Origin: CAYZJV01 sp049310885
Lineage (GTDB): Bacteria; Spirochaetota; Spirochaetia; Sphaerochaetales; Sphaerochaetaceae
Length of the DNA: 64,000 nt
Assembly: GCF_049310885.1 (NCBI RefSeq)
Contig: NZ_JBMDYO010000002.1
Location: 186,001 to 250,000, forward strand
Reading direction: 5' to 3'
Part shown: positions 41,054 to 49,923 of the stretch, one piece after another
How positions within the stretch are numbered: the stretch's first letter is position 1
Layout: the number at the start of each line of letters is the position of its first letter
The notes under the pieces: model-generated
Databases searched by the model: none
Told to the model about the DNA's origin: nothing
The model's input: only the letters and a program-made list of their open reading frames with translations
Position numbers and translations under genes: made by a program

Positions 41054-42262
41054 TCAATCCCTCTCATACAGGTCGCGTGTGTAGACCTTGTCCCAGACGT
41101 CCTCAAGCTCTGAGGCATACCGGTTGGCGACGATGACATTGCATACTTGCTTGAATCCTTCCAGCTCCTTGTAGACCTTGCTGCCGAAGAATTCGTCCTC
41201 GGTGAATGTGGGTTCATAGACCACCACCTTGATACCCTTCGCTTTGATACGCTTCATCACGCCTTGGATCGAGGATTGACGGAAGTTATCAGACCCCGCC
41301 TTCATGGTGAGGCGGTAGATGCCAACCACGATGCTGGAGGCATTGTTCCACTTGAAGCCCGCCTTCTGCAGGATCCTATCTGCGATGAAGTCCTTTCGGG
41401 TCCTGTTTGCATCAACGATCGCGGTCATGATGTTCTGGGGAACATACTCATAATTGGCCAACAGCTGCTTGGTGTCCTTGGGAAGACAATAGCCGCCATA
41501 GCCGAAAGACGGGTTGTTGTAGTGGGTCCCGATGCGAGGGTCCAGCCCGATCCCATCTATGATCGATTTGGTGTCCAAGCCCCTGACCTCTGCGTAGGTG
41601 TCAAGCTCATTGAAGAAGGAGACGCGCAAGGCCAGATAGGTGTTCGCAAACAGCTTGACCGCTTCAGCCTCGGTGAGTTTCATGATCAGTATGGGCACGT
41701 CCTTCTTTATCGCTCCTTCTGCTAGCAGGGAGGCGAATGTTTGTGCAGCATCCTGCAACCGAGCATCGTCCAAGGGACAGCCGACGATGATGCGCGAAGG
41801 ATACAGGTTATCCTTCAACGCCTGCCCCTCACGAAGGAACTCGGGGCTGAAAAGGATGTTCTGTGATCCATATTTTTCTCTCACCTCGGCTGTGAATCCG
41901 ACGGGAACTGTGGACTTGATCACCATGATGGATGATGGGTTTACCGCCATCACTTGCTGGATCACCGCTTCCACCGAGGAAGTGTCGAAGAAGTTCCTAT
42001 CTGGATCATAATTGGTCGGTGTGCTGATGATCACATAATCGGCATCCCGATAGGCACTATCCCCATCGGTGGTCGCCTTCAATTTCAGATCATGATGCGC
42101 GAGGTATTCGCTGATCTCGGCGTCTACTATGGGTGACACACGCTTGTTGATCATATCGACCTTGGCTTGTATAAGGTCAACGGCTACCACCTCGTGATGT
42201 TGGCTCAGCAACACCGAATTGGACAAGCCGACATATCCTGTTCCTGCGACAGCTATTTTCAT
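41054..42262 (-). CDS. ugd: UDP-glucose 6-dehydrogenase
   Basis: The 402-residue protein begins KIAVAGTGYVGLSNSVLLSQ (NAD-binding) and contains STVPVGFT, FSPEFLREG, LRVSFFNELDTYAEVRGLD and GGYCLPKDTKQLLANY, the block with the catalytic Cys. It oxidises UDP-glucose to UDP-glucuronate with two NAD+. GGAG six bases upstream of the ATG at 42262 sets the start rather than the codon at 42277. It is followed 2 bp later by the epimerase gene. The gap upstream (42263-42368) shows nothing notable. Confidence 0.96.
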   Translation of the reverse strand: MKIAVAGTGYVGLSNSVLLSQHHEVVAVDLIQAKVDMINKRVSPIVDAEISEYLAHHDLKLKATTDGDSAYRDADYVIISTPTNYDPDRNFFDTSSVEAVIQQVMAVNPSSIMVIKSTVPVGFTAEVREKYGSQNILFSPEFLREGQALKDNLYPSRIIVGCPLDDARLQDAAQTFASLLAEGAIKKDVPILIMKLTEAEAVKLFANTYLALRVSFFNELDTYAEVRGLDTKSIIDGIGLDPRIGTHYNNPSFGYGGYCLPKDTKQLLANYEYVPQNIMTAIVDANRTRKDFIADRILQKAGFKWNNASSIVVGIYRLTMKAGSDNFRQSSIQGVMKRIKAKGIKVVVYEPTFTEDEFFGSKVYKELEGFKQVCNVIVANRYASELEDVWDKVYTRDLYERD

Positions 42263-42368
42263 GGAAGACTCCTGCAATACGTTTGATACTGCATAATTGT
42301 ACTACACATTTGTAAGTTTCGCGATTCAAATCACCAGATCCACACCATCCCAACGTGTAATCCCCTAA

Positions 42369-42602
42369 TCAATGCTTCTGATACCGCTGCTGGCCCGAAG
42401 CTCCTTTGTCGGCAACGGTAACCTTGCAGTCATGTGTGCCGATATAGCTGAGGAACATCGAACCCAGCATGAGTCGGTCTCCCTTGGGAATACGGTTCCA
42501 CTCGTATCCCTTGAACAGATCCTTCACCAGGAAGGTCTCCCCTTCCCGTACATGCGAGGTCTCATCGATTGCGGTTTTCAACAAGGAATTCAGGTCGTCC
42601 AT
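42369..42602 (-). CDS. DUF1413-like small protein
   Basis: The 77-residue protein matches DUF1413: LLKTAIDETSHVREGETFLVKDLF, then the W-x-x-I-P-x-GDR phrase near residue 33 and GSMFLSYI. Family members are small phage- or plasmid-associated proteins, sometimes annotated as single-stranded-DNA-binding without firm support. GGAGGA upstream of the ATG at 42602 fits. The AT-rich leader (42603-42690) is almost all A/T. It lies between ugd and two regulators and looks like accessory DNA rather than part of the glycan pathway. Confidence 0.75.
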   Translation of the reverse strand: MDDLNSLLKTAIDETSHVREGETFLVKDLFKGYEWNRIPKGDRLMLGSMFLSYIGTHDCKVTVADKGASGQQRYQKH

Positions 42603-42699
42603 AAGCAAATTTCCTCCATTTCTATTTTTGTTCTTATTATTAATATTGTTATTATAAATGTTCAGAATATTGATATTATAGGCCAAAAAAGAATGCGCG

Positions 42700-43299
42700 T
42701 CAATCGTCTTCGCGCTCCATCATCTCCCACACAATCTTTCTGGCTTCTGGTGTCTTTCTGAGAAATTCAATCATCTTGTCCCCACAGGGATTCTCCTTCG
42801 ATTGCTCATCTCCATACAGCAACCAAGATGCACTTATAGCGCATGCGTCCTCGATCTTCTTTGCAAATCGAGTCGTCATCCTTCTGCGTCCGAATTCAAC
42901 TTCCACCAGGTTGGGAAGAGAAATTCCCGCTATAGCCGCCAGTTCCTTTTGCTGGATTCCTTTTCCCTTACGCCATTGTACCAACCTGCTACCGGCAGAT
43001 GATGAAACCTCATCAGCCTGCAGCCTGGATGTTCCTGTAAAAAGATCCTCTCCCTCATCAAGAAACGGCCATGTAGGATTCAGTTGAAACTCCTTGATAA
43101 TGGATTCAATCATTTCCATTGTCGGAAGGCTTTCTCCCTTTTCAACCCTACGCAAATGGGCAAGTGAGTAGCCGATCCTTTTTGCAAAATCGGCTTTAGA
43201 AAGTTGAAGCCTGTTTCTCAACAGCACAATCGTCTCGCAGACCGTATTGTCCAGTGAGTGTTCTATCTCCTTGTTTTCAACCCTCTTTTTGATTGACAA
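42700..43299 (-). CDS. Double-XRE regulator, copy 1
   Basis: The 199-residue protein has two cro/C1-type HTH domains: one near residues 18-75 (RNRLQLSKADFAKRIGYSLA) and one near 105-160 (RKGKGIQQKELAAIAGISLP). It then has ASWLLYGDEQSKENPCGDKM and the tail EARKIVWEMMERE. The frame runs up to 43410, but a TTG at 43299 with GGAG nine bases upstream is the best start seen. A paralogue with the same plan and tail is encoded at 43426-44049. Both are leftward, just beside an IS21-like element. Targets unknown. Confidence 0.78.
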   Translation of the reverse strand: MSIKKRVENKEIEHSLDNTVCETIVLLRNRLQLSKADFAKRIGYSLAHLRRVEKGESLPTMEMIESIIKEFQLNPTWPFLDEGEDLFTGTSRLQADEVSSSAGSRLVQWRKGKGIQQKELAAIAGISLPNLVEVEFGRRRMTTRFAKKIEDACAISASWLLYGDEQSKENPCGDKMIEFLRKTPEARKIVWEMMEREDD

Positions 43300-43425
43300 A
43301 TGCCTAAATCTCCATAAAAATATACTTTGAAACGCCAAAATAGTAAAGCATTGATTCAAAACCACTGCTGACGAAGGAGCTATCCTTGATCCCACACACC
43401 CAATCTTCAAACGGAAGGAGATGTG

Positions 43426-44049
43426 TCAAAACCCTTTTTCCTCCATCATCTCCCACACAAGCTTTCTGGCTTCTGGATGTTTTTTCAAGAAACTGGTCAT
43501 TCTTTGTCCACACGGAAGATACTTCGCGTCCTCATCCCCATGCAACAACCATTCAGTACCGATACCGCAGGCGTCCTCTATTCGCTGAGCCATCCTCAAG
43601 GTCAACTTCCTACGGCCATACACAACATCCTCGATGATAGCCACTGAAATTCCTGTCAGCTTTGCGAAATCCTTCTGGTTGATATGCAGTTCCTTTCTCA
43701 AGTCCACCAACCTCTCTGCAACGGCCTTGATGCTGCTCAGTTCTTCTTGTTCACTGAATTTCCGATGAAGTTTGTTACCATCTGGGTCACCGGGCCGTTC
43801 CTCAGAGAAAGGCCAATTAGAATCAAGATGAAAAACATTCCGTATGACGCTTATCAATTCATCGGTTGCTTTTCTCTTGCCTGATTCCACCTCGCTGATA
43901 TGGACCCTGGAATACCCTGTGCTCATGGAGAAAGCTGAAATGGAAAGTTGATAGCTTTTACGCAATATTGTGATAGCCTTCCCGATATCTTTTTCCAGAA
44001 TATCCGTATGGGCTTCTTCACTTGTTTTTGCTTCAGGGTCGATATCCAT
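43426..44049 (-). CDS. Double-XRE regulator, copy 2
   Basis: The 207-residue protein repeats the plan of copy 1: a first HTH (ILRKSYQLSISAFSMSTGYS), a second HTH (DLRKELHINQKDFAKLTGIS), the acidic-aromatic phrase TEWLLHGDEDAKYLPCGQRM, and the tail EARKLVWEMMEEKG. The ATG at 44049 with AAGGA eleven bases upstream is chosen; a TTG at 44133 extends the frame but faces the istA start. Divergence from istA by about 90 bp suggests it could control transposition, which is an inference. Confidence 0.78.
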   Translation of the reverse strand: MDIDPEAKTSEEAHTDILEKDIGKAITILRKSYQLSISAFSMSTGYSRVHISEVESGKRKATDELISVIRNVFHLDSNWPFSEERPGDPDGNKLHRKFSEQEELSSIKAVAERLVDLRKELHINQKDFAKLTGISVAIIEDVVYGRRKLTLRMAQRIEDACGIGTEWLLHGDEDAKYLPCGQRMTSFLKKHPEARKLVWEMMEEKGF

Positions 44050-44135
44050 TGACAGCAGAATCCTTCTGAATAATAATCTTGATATGTTACACAAATCATA
44101 TTTTTCAATAATGTGATTTGGAATAGGAGCCAACC

Positions 44136-45377
44136 TTGATCACATCAGACGCACCGCTCATCCGTAGCGACTATCAAACCGGACTGTTCACCAAACAGGC
44201 ACTTGCCGAAAAATACCACGTACACCCAGATACGATCACGAATGTGCTCAGCAGGTGCGAGGATCGGGATATTTACCGCAGGACTTCCACGCCGGGAAAT
44301 CTGTTGATCACCCCGTACCAGACTTTCATCAAGGAACAACTCCAGCGCGGAGATATGCAGGCCACATCCATATTCCAGCTTCTCATAAGACTCGGTGCCT
44401 GTCTGTCATTGTCGACGGTTACCAAAGCCGTGAGAAAAATCAAATACGATCTGGACATGGCAGCCATCCGGTATGAAACATCCCCCGGCCAGCAAGCCCA
44501 GGCTGACTGGGCTTCGTTCAAAGGGTTCTCGGCAACCATCGATGGTATTGAACGCCCTATTTACGCTTTCTTCATGATCCTCGGCTATTCACGAATGCGG
44601 TATGTGGAATTCGTAACCGAGATGACCACGATGACCTTGATCAGATGCATCGAAAACGCCTTCACGTATTACGGCGGCAGCACCAAGGAAGTGCTCTTTG
44701 ACAACATGCCCCAGATCGTGAATCGCTGTCTTACCACCAAGGGTGGCAACTCGCTCGAACGGATGCTGATTCCCGAGTTCACAGCCTTCGCAGACCATGT
44801 AGGATTTGACATAACTCTTTGCAGGATAAGGAGACCTCAACAAAAAGGCAAAGTCGAGCGAGTCGTGAAATATTTTAAAGAAGGCTTCATGCCCATGCTT
44901 CCCAAGAAGACAGGACACTCGCTGATCGATCTGAATGAGCAGGCCATACAGTGGTGTGATGAAGTAAACCACCAGGAGCACATGACCACCATGGAAATTC
45001 CGTATGATCGCCTTGGTTCGGAGAACCTGAATCCACTTCCCCGGATTCCCTATCTGGAGGATACCACGGCCAAGGTCTCCAAGGATGGATGCGTTGCCTT
45101 CCGTGGCAGGGTATTCAATGTAGATATGCGCTTTGCCGGAATCGAGGGCAAGATAATCGACCTTGAGGACACCATCTTCGGCTACTTCGACGGCAAACTG
45201 GTCATCCTGGGTAAGCGCGATTTGCCCGTTCATGTCCGGCATCAGTATTGCCACAGCAGGCATTCAGGAAAGATCAAACAGAAACGCTCCAAGCATATCC
45301 ATTCCAACATCTCCCAATGGCTTGGCGGCAACCTGCCGCAGAAAATATCGGTTGACTGGAAGCTGATCTATGCGTGA
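44136..45377 (+). CDS. istA: IS21-family transposase IstA
   Basis: The 413-residue protein has an N-terminal HTH (FTKQALAEKYHVHPDTITNV) and an rve integrase core with DDE residues in QAQADWASF, VLFDNMPQIV and QQKGKVERVVKYFKEGF. It starts at TTG 44136 with AGGAG six bases upstream. It is the strand-transfer enzyme of IS21-type transposition and works with the IstB ATPase, whose gene overlaps its end by 8 bp. A little short for IstA (often 400-520), but all catalytic positions are present. Confidence 0.9.
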   Translation: MITSDAPLIRSDYQTGLFTKQALAEKYHVHPDTITNVLSRCEDRDIYRRTSTPGNLLITPYQTFIKEQLQRGDMQATSIFQLLIRLGACLSLSTVTKAVRKIKYDLDMAAIRYETSPGQQAQADWASFKGFSATIDGIERPIYAFFMILGYSRMRYVEFVTEMTTMTLIRCIENAFTYYGGSTKEVLFDNMPQIVNRCLTTKGGNSLERMLIPEFTAFADHVGFDITLCRIRRPQQKGKVERVVKYFKEGFMPMLPKKTGHSLIDLNEQAIQWCDEVNHQEHMTTMEIPYDRLGSENLNPLPRIPYLEDTTAKVSKDGCVAFRGRVFNVDMRFAGIEGKIIDLEDTIFGYFDGKLVILGKRDLPVHVRHQYCHSRHSGKIKQKRSKHIHSNISQWLGGNLPQKISVDWKLIYA

Positions 45378-46182
45378 CCCATTCACCAAGCAGGTACTGC
45401 AGGATATCGCCTCATTCAACAATCGCTATCTTGGAGGTATTCTTGTAAACCTCTTTGAATCGCATCCCGAGCTTCGGGAGGAGATTGCCAATTCCATCAT
45501 CGGTGCGGTTGCAGCCAAGGAAAATGACAACGTCAACAAGCTTCTGGAGGAGGCGTTTCTTCCCGGGTATCCCGATCACCCCACCCTCTCCGATTTTGAT
45601 GCATCCTGTCTGTCAAAGACGGACAAGGGGGTGTATGATACGTTCATGACACTCGATTGTCTCACCGACAGGAACAGGAAACCGAATCTCGTTCTCTACG
45701 GTCCTCCCGATTGCGGTAAGGAGAAGGTCGCCATCGGATTGGGCGACCGATTGTGTAGGGAGGGAAAATCGGCGCGATTCATTGATTTCCATCATCTTAT
45801 GGAGGTGCTGCAGACCCATGGGAGACTTCCCTCCAGCAACACCCTGTATAGGATACTCACCAAGGTGGAGTGTTTGATCATCGACGATTTCGCCTGCATG
45901 AACATCCATGATGCTGATCTGCTTGACAGCCTCTATGTGTTGCTCAGAACCAGGATCGACGATCATCTCAGCCCGAAGACCAAAAAGAAGATCCGCGCCA
46001 CTTTTGTCACGACCCATCAGCATCTTGAAGATTGGCCGCGCCATTTGATCGGTGACGACTTCAAGGTGCTGCAGATCATCAACATCCTGTACGGTCGCGG
46101 GACCCTGCTGTCCATCGACGAGAAGGCTCCCAGAACTGATGAGGCAGAAAACACTTCTTCAGCTTCCGAGGCTACCCGGTAA
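45370..46182 (+). CDS. istB: IS21-family helper ATPase IstB
   Basis: The 270-residue AAA+ protein has Walker A LYGPPDCGKEKVAIGLG near residue 113, Walker B VECLIIDDFACM near 165, and TFVTTHQHLEDWP (sensor I) near 215. IstB assembles on target DNA and stimulates IstA. The Walker A is unusual: the residue after Lys is Glu in place of Thr/Ser, where the hydroxyl normally binds magnesium, and DC replaces the usual GT. ATPase activity may be reduced. The last codons (NTSSASEATR) lie within a 161-bp unit that is repeated directly downstream. Confidence 0.88.
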   Translation: MRDPFTKQVLQDIASFNNRYLGGILVNLFESHPELREEIANSIIGAVAAKENDNVNKLLEEAFLPGYPDHPTLSDFDASCLSKTDKGVYDTFMTLDCLTDRNRKPNLVLYGPPDCGKEKVAIGLGDRLCREGKSARFIDFHHLMEVLQTHGRLPSSNTLYRILTKVECLIIDDFACMNIHDADLLDSLYVLLRTRIDDHLSPKTKKKIRATFVTTHQHLEDWPRHLIGDDFKVLQIINILYGRGTLLSIDEKAPRTDEAENTSSASEATR

Positions 46183-46468
46183 CCGACAACCCAGAAAATT
46201 CAGTTACGTTTAAAAAGTACCTTTTCCTAAAAGGCGGGAAAACCATGTCTTTTTCAATCCGGAAAATTCAAATGCTGGAAATGCCGAAAATTGCGATGCT
46301 GTCTACAGAAAACACTTCCTCACCTTCCGAGGCTACCCGGTAATCACCAACCCCGAAAATTCACTTACGTTTAAAAAGTACCTTTTCTCAAAAGGCGGGG
46401 AAACCATGTCTTTTCCAATCCGGAAAATTGGAATGCTGGAAATGCCGAAAATTGCGATGCTGTCTACA
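46147..46468. repeat. 161-bp direct tandem duplication of the IS21 right end
   Basis: Copy 1 (46147-46307) and copy 2 (46308-46468) begin GAAAACACTTC and end GCGATGCTGTCTACA, with roughly 90% identity. Each includes the last istB codons and the terminal sequence, so the element now has two right ends in tandem. The differences show the duplication is not brand-new. Confidence 0.9.
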
Positions 46469-46792
46469 CAGGTCCTCGTCGATTTCCAGCTCTTCTATGG
46501 CGAAGAGGATGTCCTTCACCGCACCGAGCCTGTTGGAGTTGTCGGTAGAGCCGTCATCGAGGACGACGACAGGATGGGAGAGAGAGCAACTCTCTTTCCA
46601 AGCAGCGAAGTGATCATGGAACTTGTGGTTGGAGACAATCACATACTTCTCGATCCCTTCGATGCCATCGACATCGGAAAGAAGCCAGTCAAGGACGGTC
46701 CTTCCCTGTACATCCAAGAGGGGCTTGGGAAAGTTCTCGGTCAGGGGATAGAGCCGGGTTGCATAGCCGGCTGCCAGGATGAGGCAGATCAT
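46469..46792 (-). pseudogene. Sugar-nucleotide nucleotidyltransferase, truncated by the IS21-like element
   Basis: From the ATG at 46792 about 108 residues match nucleotidyltransferases: LILAAGYATRLYPLTENFPK, PLLDVQGRTVLDWLL, IVSNHKFHDHF and DDGSTDNSNRLGA. The frame then enters the IS end at 46468 and continues with IS-encoded residues to a stop at 46388. The catalytic C-terminal half is missing and was not found beyond the element. The start overlaps rfbH by 4 bp, so it was once part of the operon. It probably activated a sugar phosphate. Confidence 0.85.
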
Positions 46793-48111
46793 GCTTCTTT
46801 CAATCCAACAAACTCTGCAATAGCTTCAAGTGAATACTGTATCATCTCCGGTTTCATTCCAGGGAACGTCCCAAGAAAGAATGTATTGTTCATCGCAAAA
46901 TCCGTATTCTTCAGGGTTCCAACTACCCGCTTCTCAATATCCAAGTATGCCGGCTGTTTTGTGATATTTCCTGCAAACAAGTTTCGTGTTTCAATCCCCT
47001 TCATCGCCAGATGATTCGTCAGTTCTGTTCTGGTGAATGGGGCATCCTCCCGGACAGATACAGGGAAGGCAAACCAAGAGGGATCTGAATGCTCGGTAGC
47101 GTGAGGGAGAATGAAATATTTCTCAAATTGCCTAAAGCCTTCAGACCAAGCCTTGAAATTGGCTTTTCTCATCTCAATGAAGTGTGGAAGTTTTTCCATC
47201 TGGGCTACACCGATTGCAGCTTGCATATCTGTCACCTTCAAGTTGTAACCGATATGAGAGTACACATACTTATGGTCATATCCATGGGGGAGCTCGCCGT
47301 ACGTGCCGCCGAACCGTTTCCCGCAAGTATTGTTCTCCCCGCCTTTGCAATAGCAGTCACGGCCCCAATCACGGATGGACGTGACAGCCCTGGCTATCAC
47401 ATCATCATCGGTGAACACCATGCCCCCCTCCCCCAACGTTATGTGATGGGCCGGATAAAAAGAACACGTTGCAACGTGTCCGAAAGCACCTACGTGCTTT
47501 CCCCGATAGGTGGAACCAAGTGCATCACAACAGTCCTCCACAAGAAACAAGTCATGTTGCTTTACGAAGTCTGTAATTTCATCAAGGTTGTAGGGATTTG
47601 CCAACGTATGTGCCAGCATGATTGCCCGAGTTTTTGGACTGAGAGCCTGTTTGAGGTCCTCAACCTTGATATTATATGTTCCCAGCTCAATATCGAGAAA
47701 TACAGGGACCAATCCATTTTGGATGATCGGATTAACCGTGGTCGGGAATCCTGCGGCTACAGTGATTACCTCATCACCGGGTCTCAGCCGCTTCTCCCCC
47801 ATCAGATGGCTGGTCAAGGCGGTAAGAGCAAGGAGATTGGCTGAGGATCCGGAGTTCGTGAGCATGGCATACTCAGCACCAACAAAATCAGCAAATTCTG
47901 CCTCAAACTGCTCGCTGTACCGCCCGCTGGTCAGCCAGAAGTCAAGGCTGGCATCAACAAGAAGTTGCAACTCCTTTTCATCAAAAACCCTGCCTGCATA
48001 CCGTACCGGGGTTTTGCCGGAAATGTATTCCCGATTTGAATATTTTACATCATGGTATTCTTTCACCATTGCAAGAATCTGTGCACGCAACTGCTGTTCG
48101 GTCTTTTCCAT
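46789..48111 (-). CDS. rfbH: CDP-4-keto-6-deoxyglucose 3-dehydrase (E1, RfbH/DdhC)
   Basis: The 440-residue PLP/PMP-dependent protein is of the DegT fold. FYPAHHITLGEGG has His where aminotransferases have the Schiff-base Lys, which defines E1-type dehydrases. Cys in VEDCCDA and the CYCKGGENNTC pattern (C-x-C-x7-C) match the [2Fe-2S] ligands of E1. It removes the 3-hydroxyl from CDP-4-keto-6-deoxy-D-glucose, working with an E3 reductase. The reductase gene ends 5 bp upstream. The normal length and all key residues are present. Confidence 0.95.
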   Translation of the reverse strand: MEKTEQQLRAQILAMVKEYHDVKYSNREYISGKTPVRYAGRVFDEKELQLLVDASLDFWLTSGRYSEQFEAEFADFVGAEYAMLTNSGSSANLLALTALTSHLMGEKRLRPGDEVITVAAGFPTTVNPIIQNGLVPVFLDIELGTYNIKVEDLKQALSPKTRAIMLAHTLANPYNLDEITDFVKQHDLFLVEDCCDALGSTYRGKHVGAFGHVATCSFYPAHHITLGEGGMVFTDDDVIARAVTSIRDWGRDCYCKGGENNTCGKRFGGTYGELPHGYDHKYVYSHIGYNLKVTDMQAAIGVAQMEKLPHFIEMRKANFKAWSEGFRQFEKYFILPHATEHSDPSWFAFPVSVREDAPFTRTELTNHLAMKGIETRNLFAGNITKQPAYLDIEKRVVGTLKNTDFAMNNTFFLGTFPGMKPEMIQYSLEAIAEFVGLKEA

Positions 48112-48116
48112 CTATC

Positions 48117-48803
48117 TTACTCCCAAGCATCTATAATGATTGACTCTGGGGGAAATCCTTGTACCCCCAATTCATTCTGAAAAGCATGAATCATGTTCGG
48201 CGGTCCTGAGATGAAACACACCGAATCTCCAATCTTTGCTATCTCACTACAGATAGCTTGTATATCAAACAAGCCTTCCACCACATGGACTTCTGCAAGG
48301 GAAGATACATCGTCAAGAACTGATTTGTAAAGAAAGTGCTCTTTGTCCCGAATACCATAATAGATGGAAATGGGATTTGTGAAACCCTGATCAACAGCCT
48401 GATGAAAATACGAGATGAATGGAGAAATTCCGGTCCCTCCGGCGATGAAGACTGTATGTTGGCCTGGGGCTATATGTTTCTCTACGATGAAGTCGCCGTA
48501 CGGAAGCTTGAGCCAAACCTGTCTGCCAACAGATAGTTCCTTCTCCATCCGCTTTGTGAAGGTACCCTTCACACTATAGACAATCTCGATGAAATCACTC
48601 TCTGGTTTGGAGGCGATGGAGAACACCCTTGATTCCGGCCAATACCCTTCTGAAGGATCAAAGGAATCTAGTGCCAGATGAAGGAACTGCCCTGCCTTGA
48701 AACGGGTGGCTCGTGAAGGGACAGAAAATTGCACGGTATGGATCCCATCACCGTGGTTGATGATATTGCTGATGGTTGCTTGTATTCTTGTTGGGGCTGG
48801 CAT
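48117..48803 (-). CDS. Flavin reductase (FNR-type), putative E3 partner of RfbH
   Basis: The 228-residue protein has a ferredoxin-NADP reductase fold: a FAD-binding RVFSIASKP (R-x-x-S motif) near residue 59, FIAGGTGISPFISYF (nucleotide binding) near 118, and ISGPPNMI with a C-terminal aromatic end near 200. In the ascarylose and related pathways E3 (AscD/DdhD) passes electrons from NAD(P)H to E1. Canonical E3 is about 330 residues with an N-terminal [2Fe-2S] plant-type ferredoxin domain that is absent here, so electrons may pass directly to the E1 cluster or via a separate ferredoxin. Confidence 0.82.
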   Translation of the reverse strand: MPAPTRIQATISNIINHGDGIHTVQFSVPSRATRFKAGQFLHLALDSFDPSEGYWPESRVFSIASKPESDFIEIVYSVKGTFTKRMEKELSVGRQVWLKLPYGDFIVEKHIAPGQHTVFIAGGTGISPFISYFHQAVDQGFTNPISIYYGIRDKEHFLYKSVLDDVSSLAEVHVVEGLFDIQAICSEIAKIGDSVCFISGPPNMIHAFQNELGVQGFPPESIIIDAWE

Positions 48804-48855
48804 TCAATAGGATTCCTTTATCGAAGTAGTTGAATCTTGGATGATGTCACTCGAT

Positions 48856-49923
48856 TTACAATCCAAAGAAGGATGCTATCTGGTTGTCGGTGCATAAATT
48901 CATATCATTCCCGGATACATACTCCTTATACCATTCAACTGTTCGTCGTACTGCCTCCTCAATACCCCATCTAGGAGACCACCCGAGATTCTGCTTCGCC
49001 TTGGAACAATCCAGACGTAGGTAGGAAGCCTCGTGTGGACCTGAATCACCTTGGGTTTTCCAGGAACCATTGCCCCATGCATCAAAAAATAAATCTGAAA
49101 GCATCCCGGTCGTGACACAACCATCCTCGTTTGGACCGAAGTTGTAAGCACCCTCCAGATTTTTCTCAGAATATTGAAACATTGCAAGAACGAGGTATCC
49201 ATACAAGCATTCCAACACATGTTGGTATGGACGTATGGAATGGGGGTTTCTGACAACCAACTGCTCATTATTCATCACTGCCCTGACACTATCCGGAATA
49301 ATCCTATCCTTGGCGAAATCTCCACCACCGATGACGTTCCCGCTACGTGCAGTGGAAACCGACGGGGAACCTTCGTTGAGGAAAAACGCATTGTGATAGC
49401 TGTATGTGACAAGCTCACTGCAAGACTTGCTGTTCGAATACGGGTCATACCCGCAGAGGTTCTCGTTTTCCCGATACCCCCAAATCCACTCCTTGTTCTC
49501 ATATACCTTGTCGGTTGTCACATTGACTACAGTCCTAACCGATTTAGATAACCGGATGGATTCCATGAGATTCACGGTCCCCATCACATTGGTTGAGTAG
49601 GTTGTTACAGGATCCTGATAAGACTGCCTGACAATGGGTTGTGCAGCAAAATGGAATACAACTTCCGGCTTGACGGAATCAAAAACTAACTTAAGATAAG
49701 CCAAATCCCGAATATCACCTCGGCTATCTTGGATTCTGACACCGGTATCGGTCAATGCAAACATTGATGGACTGGTAGGAGCATCCAAAGCATACCCAGT
49801 TACTTTTGCCCCAAGCATAAGTAGGGTTCTCGTAAGCCAAGTTCCCTTGAAACCAGTATGCCCAGTCACAAAGACACTCTTCCCATTGTAGAATTCCTTT
49901 AAGCTTTTTACCAAATCTTCCAT
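48856..49923 (-). CDS. rfbG: CDP-glucose 4,6-dehydratase
   Basis: The 355-residue SDR enzyme begins with the CDP-glucose dehydratase phrase SVFVTGHTGFKGTWLTRTLL and has AAQPIVRQSYQDP, NVTTDKVYENKEW and the catalytic YDPYSNSK. It converts CDP-D-glucose to CDP-4-keto-6-deoxy-D-glucose in the cytoplasm, the substrate of RfbH. Its start overlaps the end of rfbF by 16 bp, as is usual for this gene pair. Confidence 0.96.
   Translation of the reverse strand: MEDLVKSLKEFYNGKSVFVTGHTGFKGTWLTRTLLMLGAKVTGYALDAPTSPSMFALTDTGVRIQDSRGDIRDLAYLKLVFDSVKPEVVFHFAAQPIVRQSYQDPVTTYSTNVMGTVNLMESIRLSKSVRTVVNVTTDKVYENKEWIWGYRENENLCGYDPYSNSKSCSELVTYSYHNAFFLNEGSPSVSTARSGNVIGGGDFAKDRIIPDSVRAVMNNEQLVVRNPHSIRPYQHVLECLYGYLVLAMFQYSEKNLEGAYNFGPNEDGCVTTGMLSDLFFDAWGNGSWKTQGDSGPHEASYLRLDCSKAKQNLGWSPRWGIEEAVRRTVEWYKEYVSGNDMNLCTDNQIASFFGL

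Larger units (their letters stand above)
44136..46468. mobile_element. IS21-like element, right end duplicated, left end not found
   Basis: istA and istB are complete. The right end, at 46468, reads outward-in TGTAGACAGCATCGCAATTT, with internal repeats as expected for IS21 ends. It abuts the truncated nucleotidyltransferase gene. A matching inverted end was searched for by eye from 42300 to 44136 and not found, so the left boundary given is simply the istA start. Confidence 0.8.

Noticed and set aside
46388..46468. C-terminal part of the nucleotidyltransferase frame
   Set aside because: These codons come from the IS21 right end, not from the original gene.
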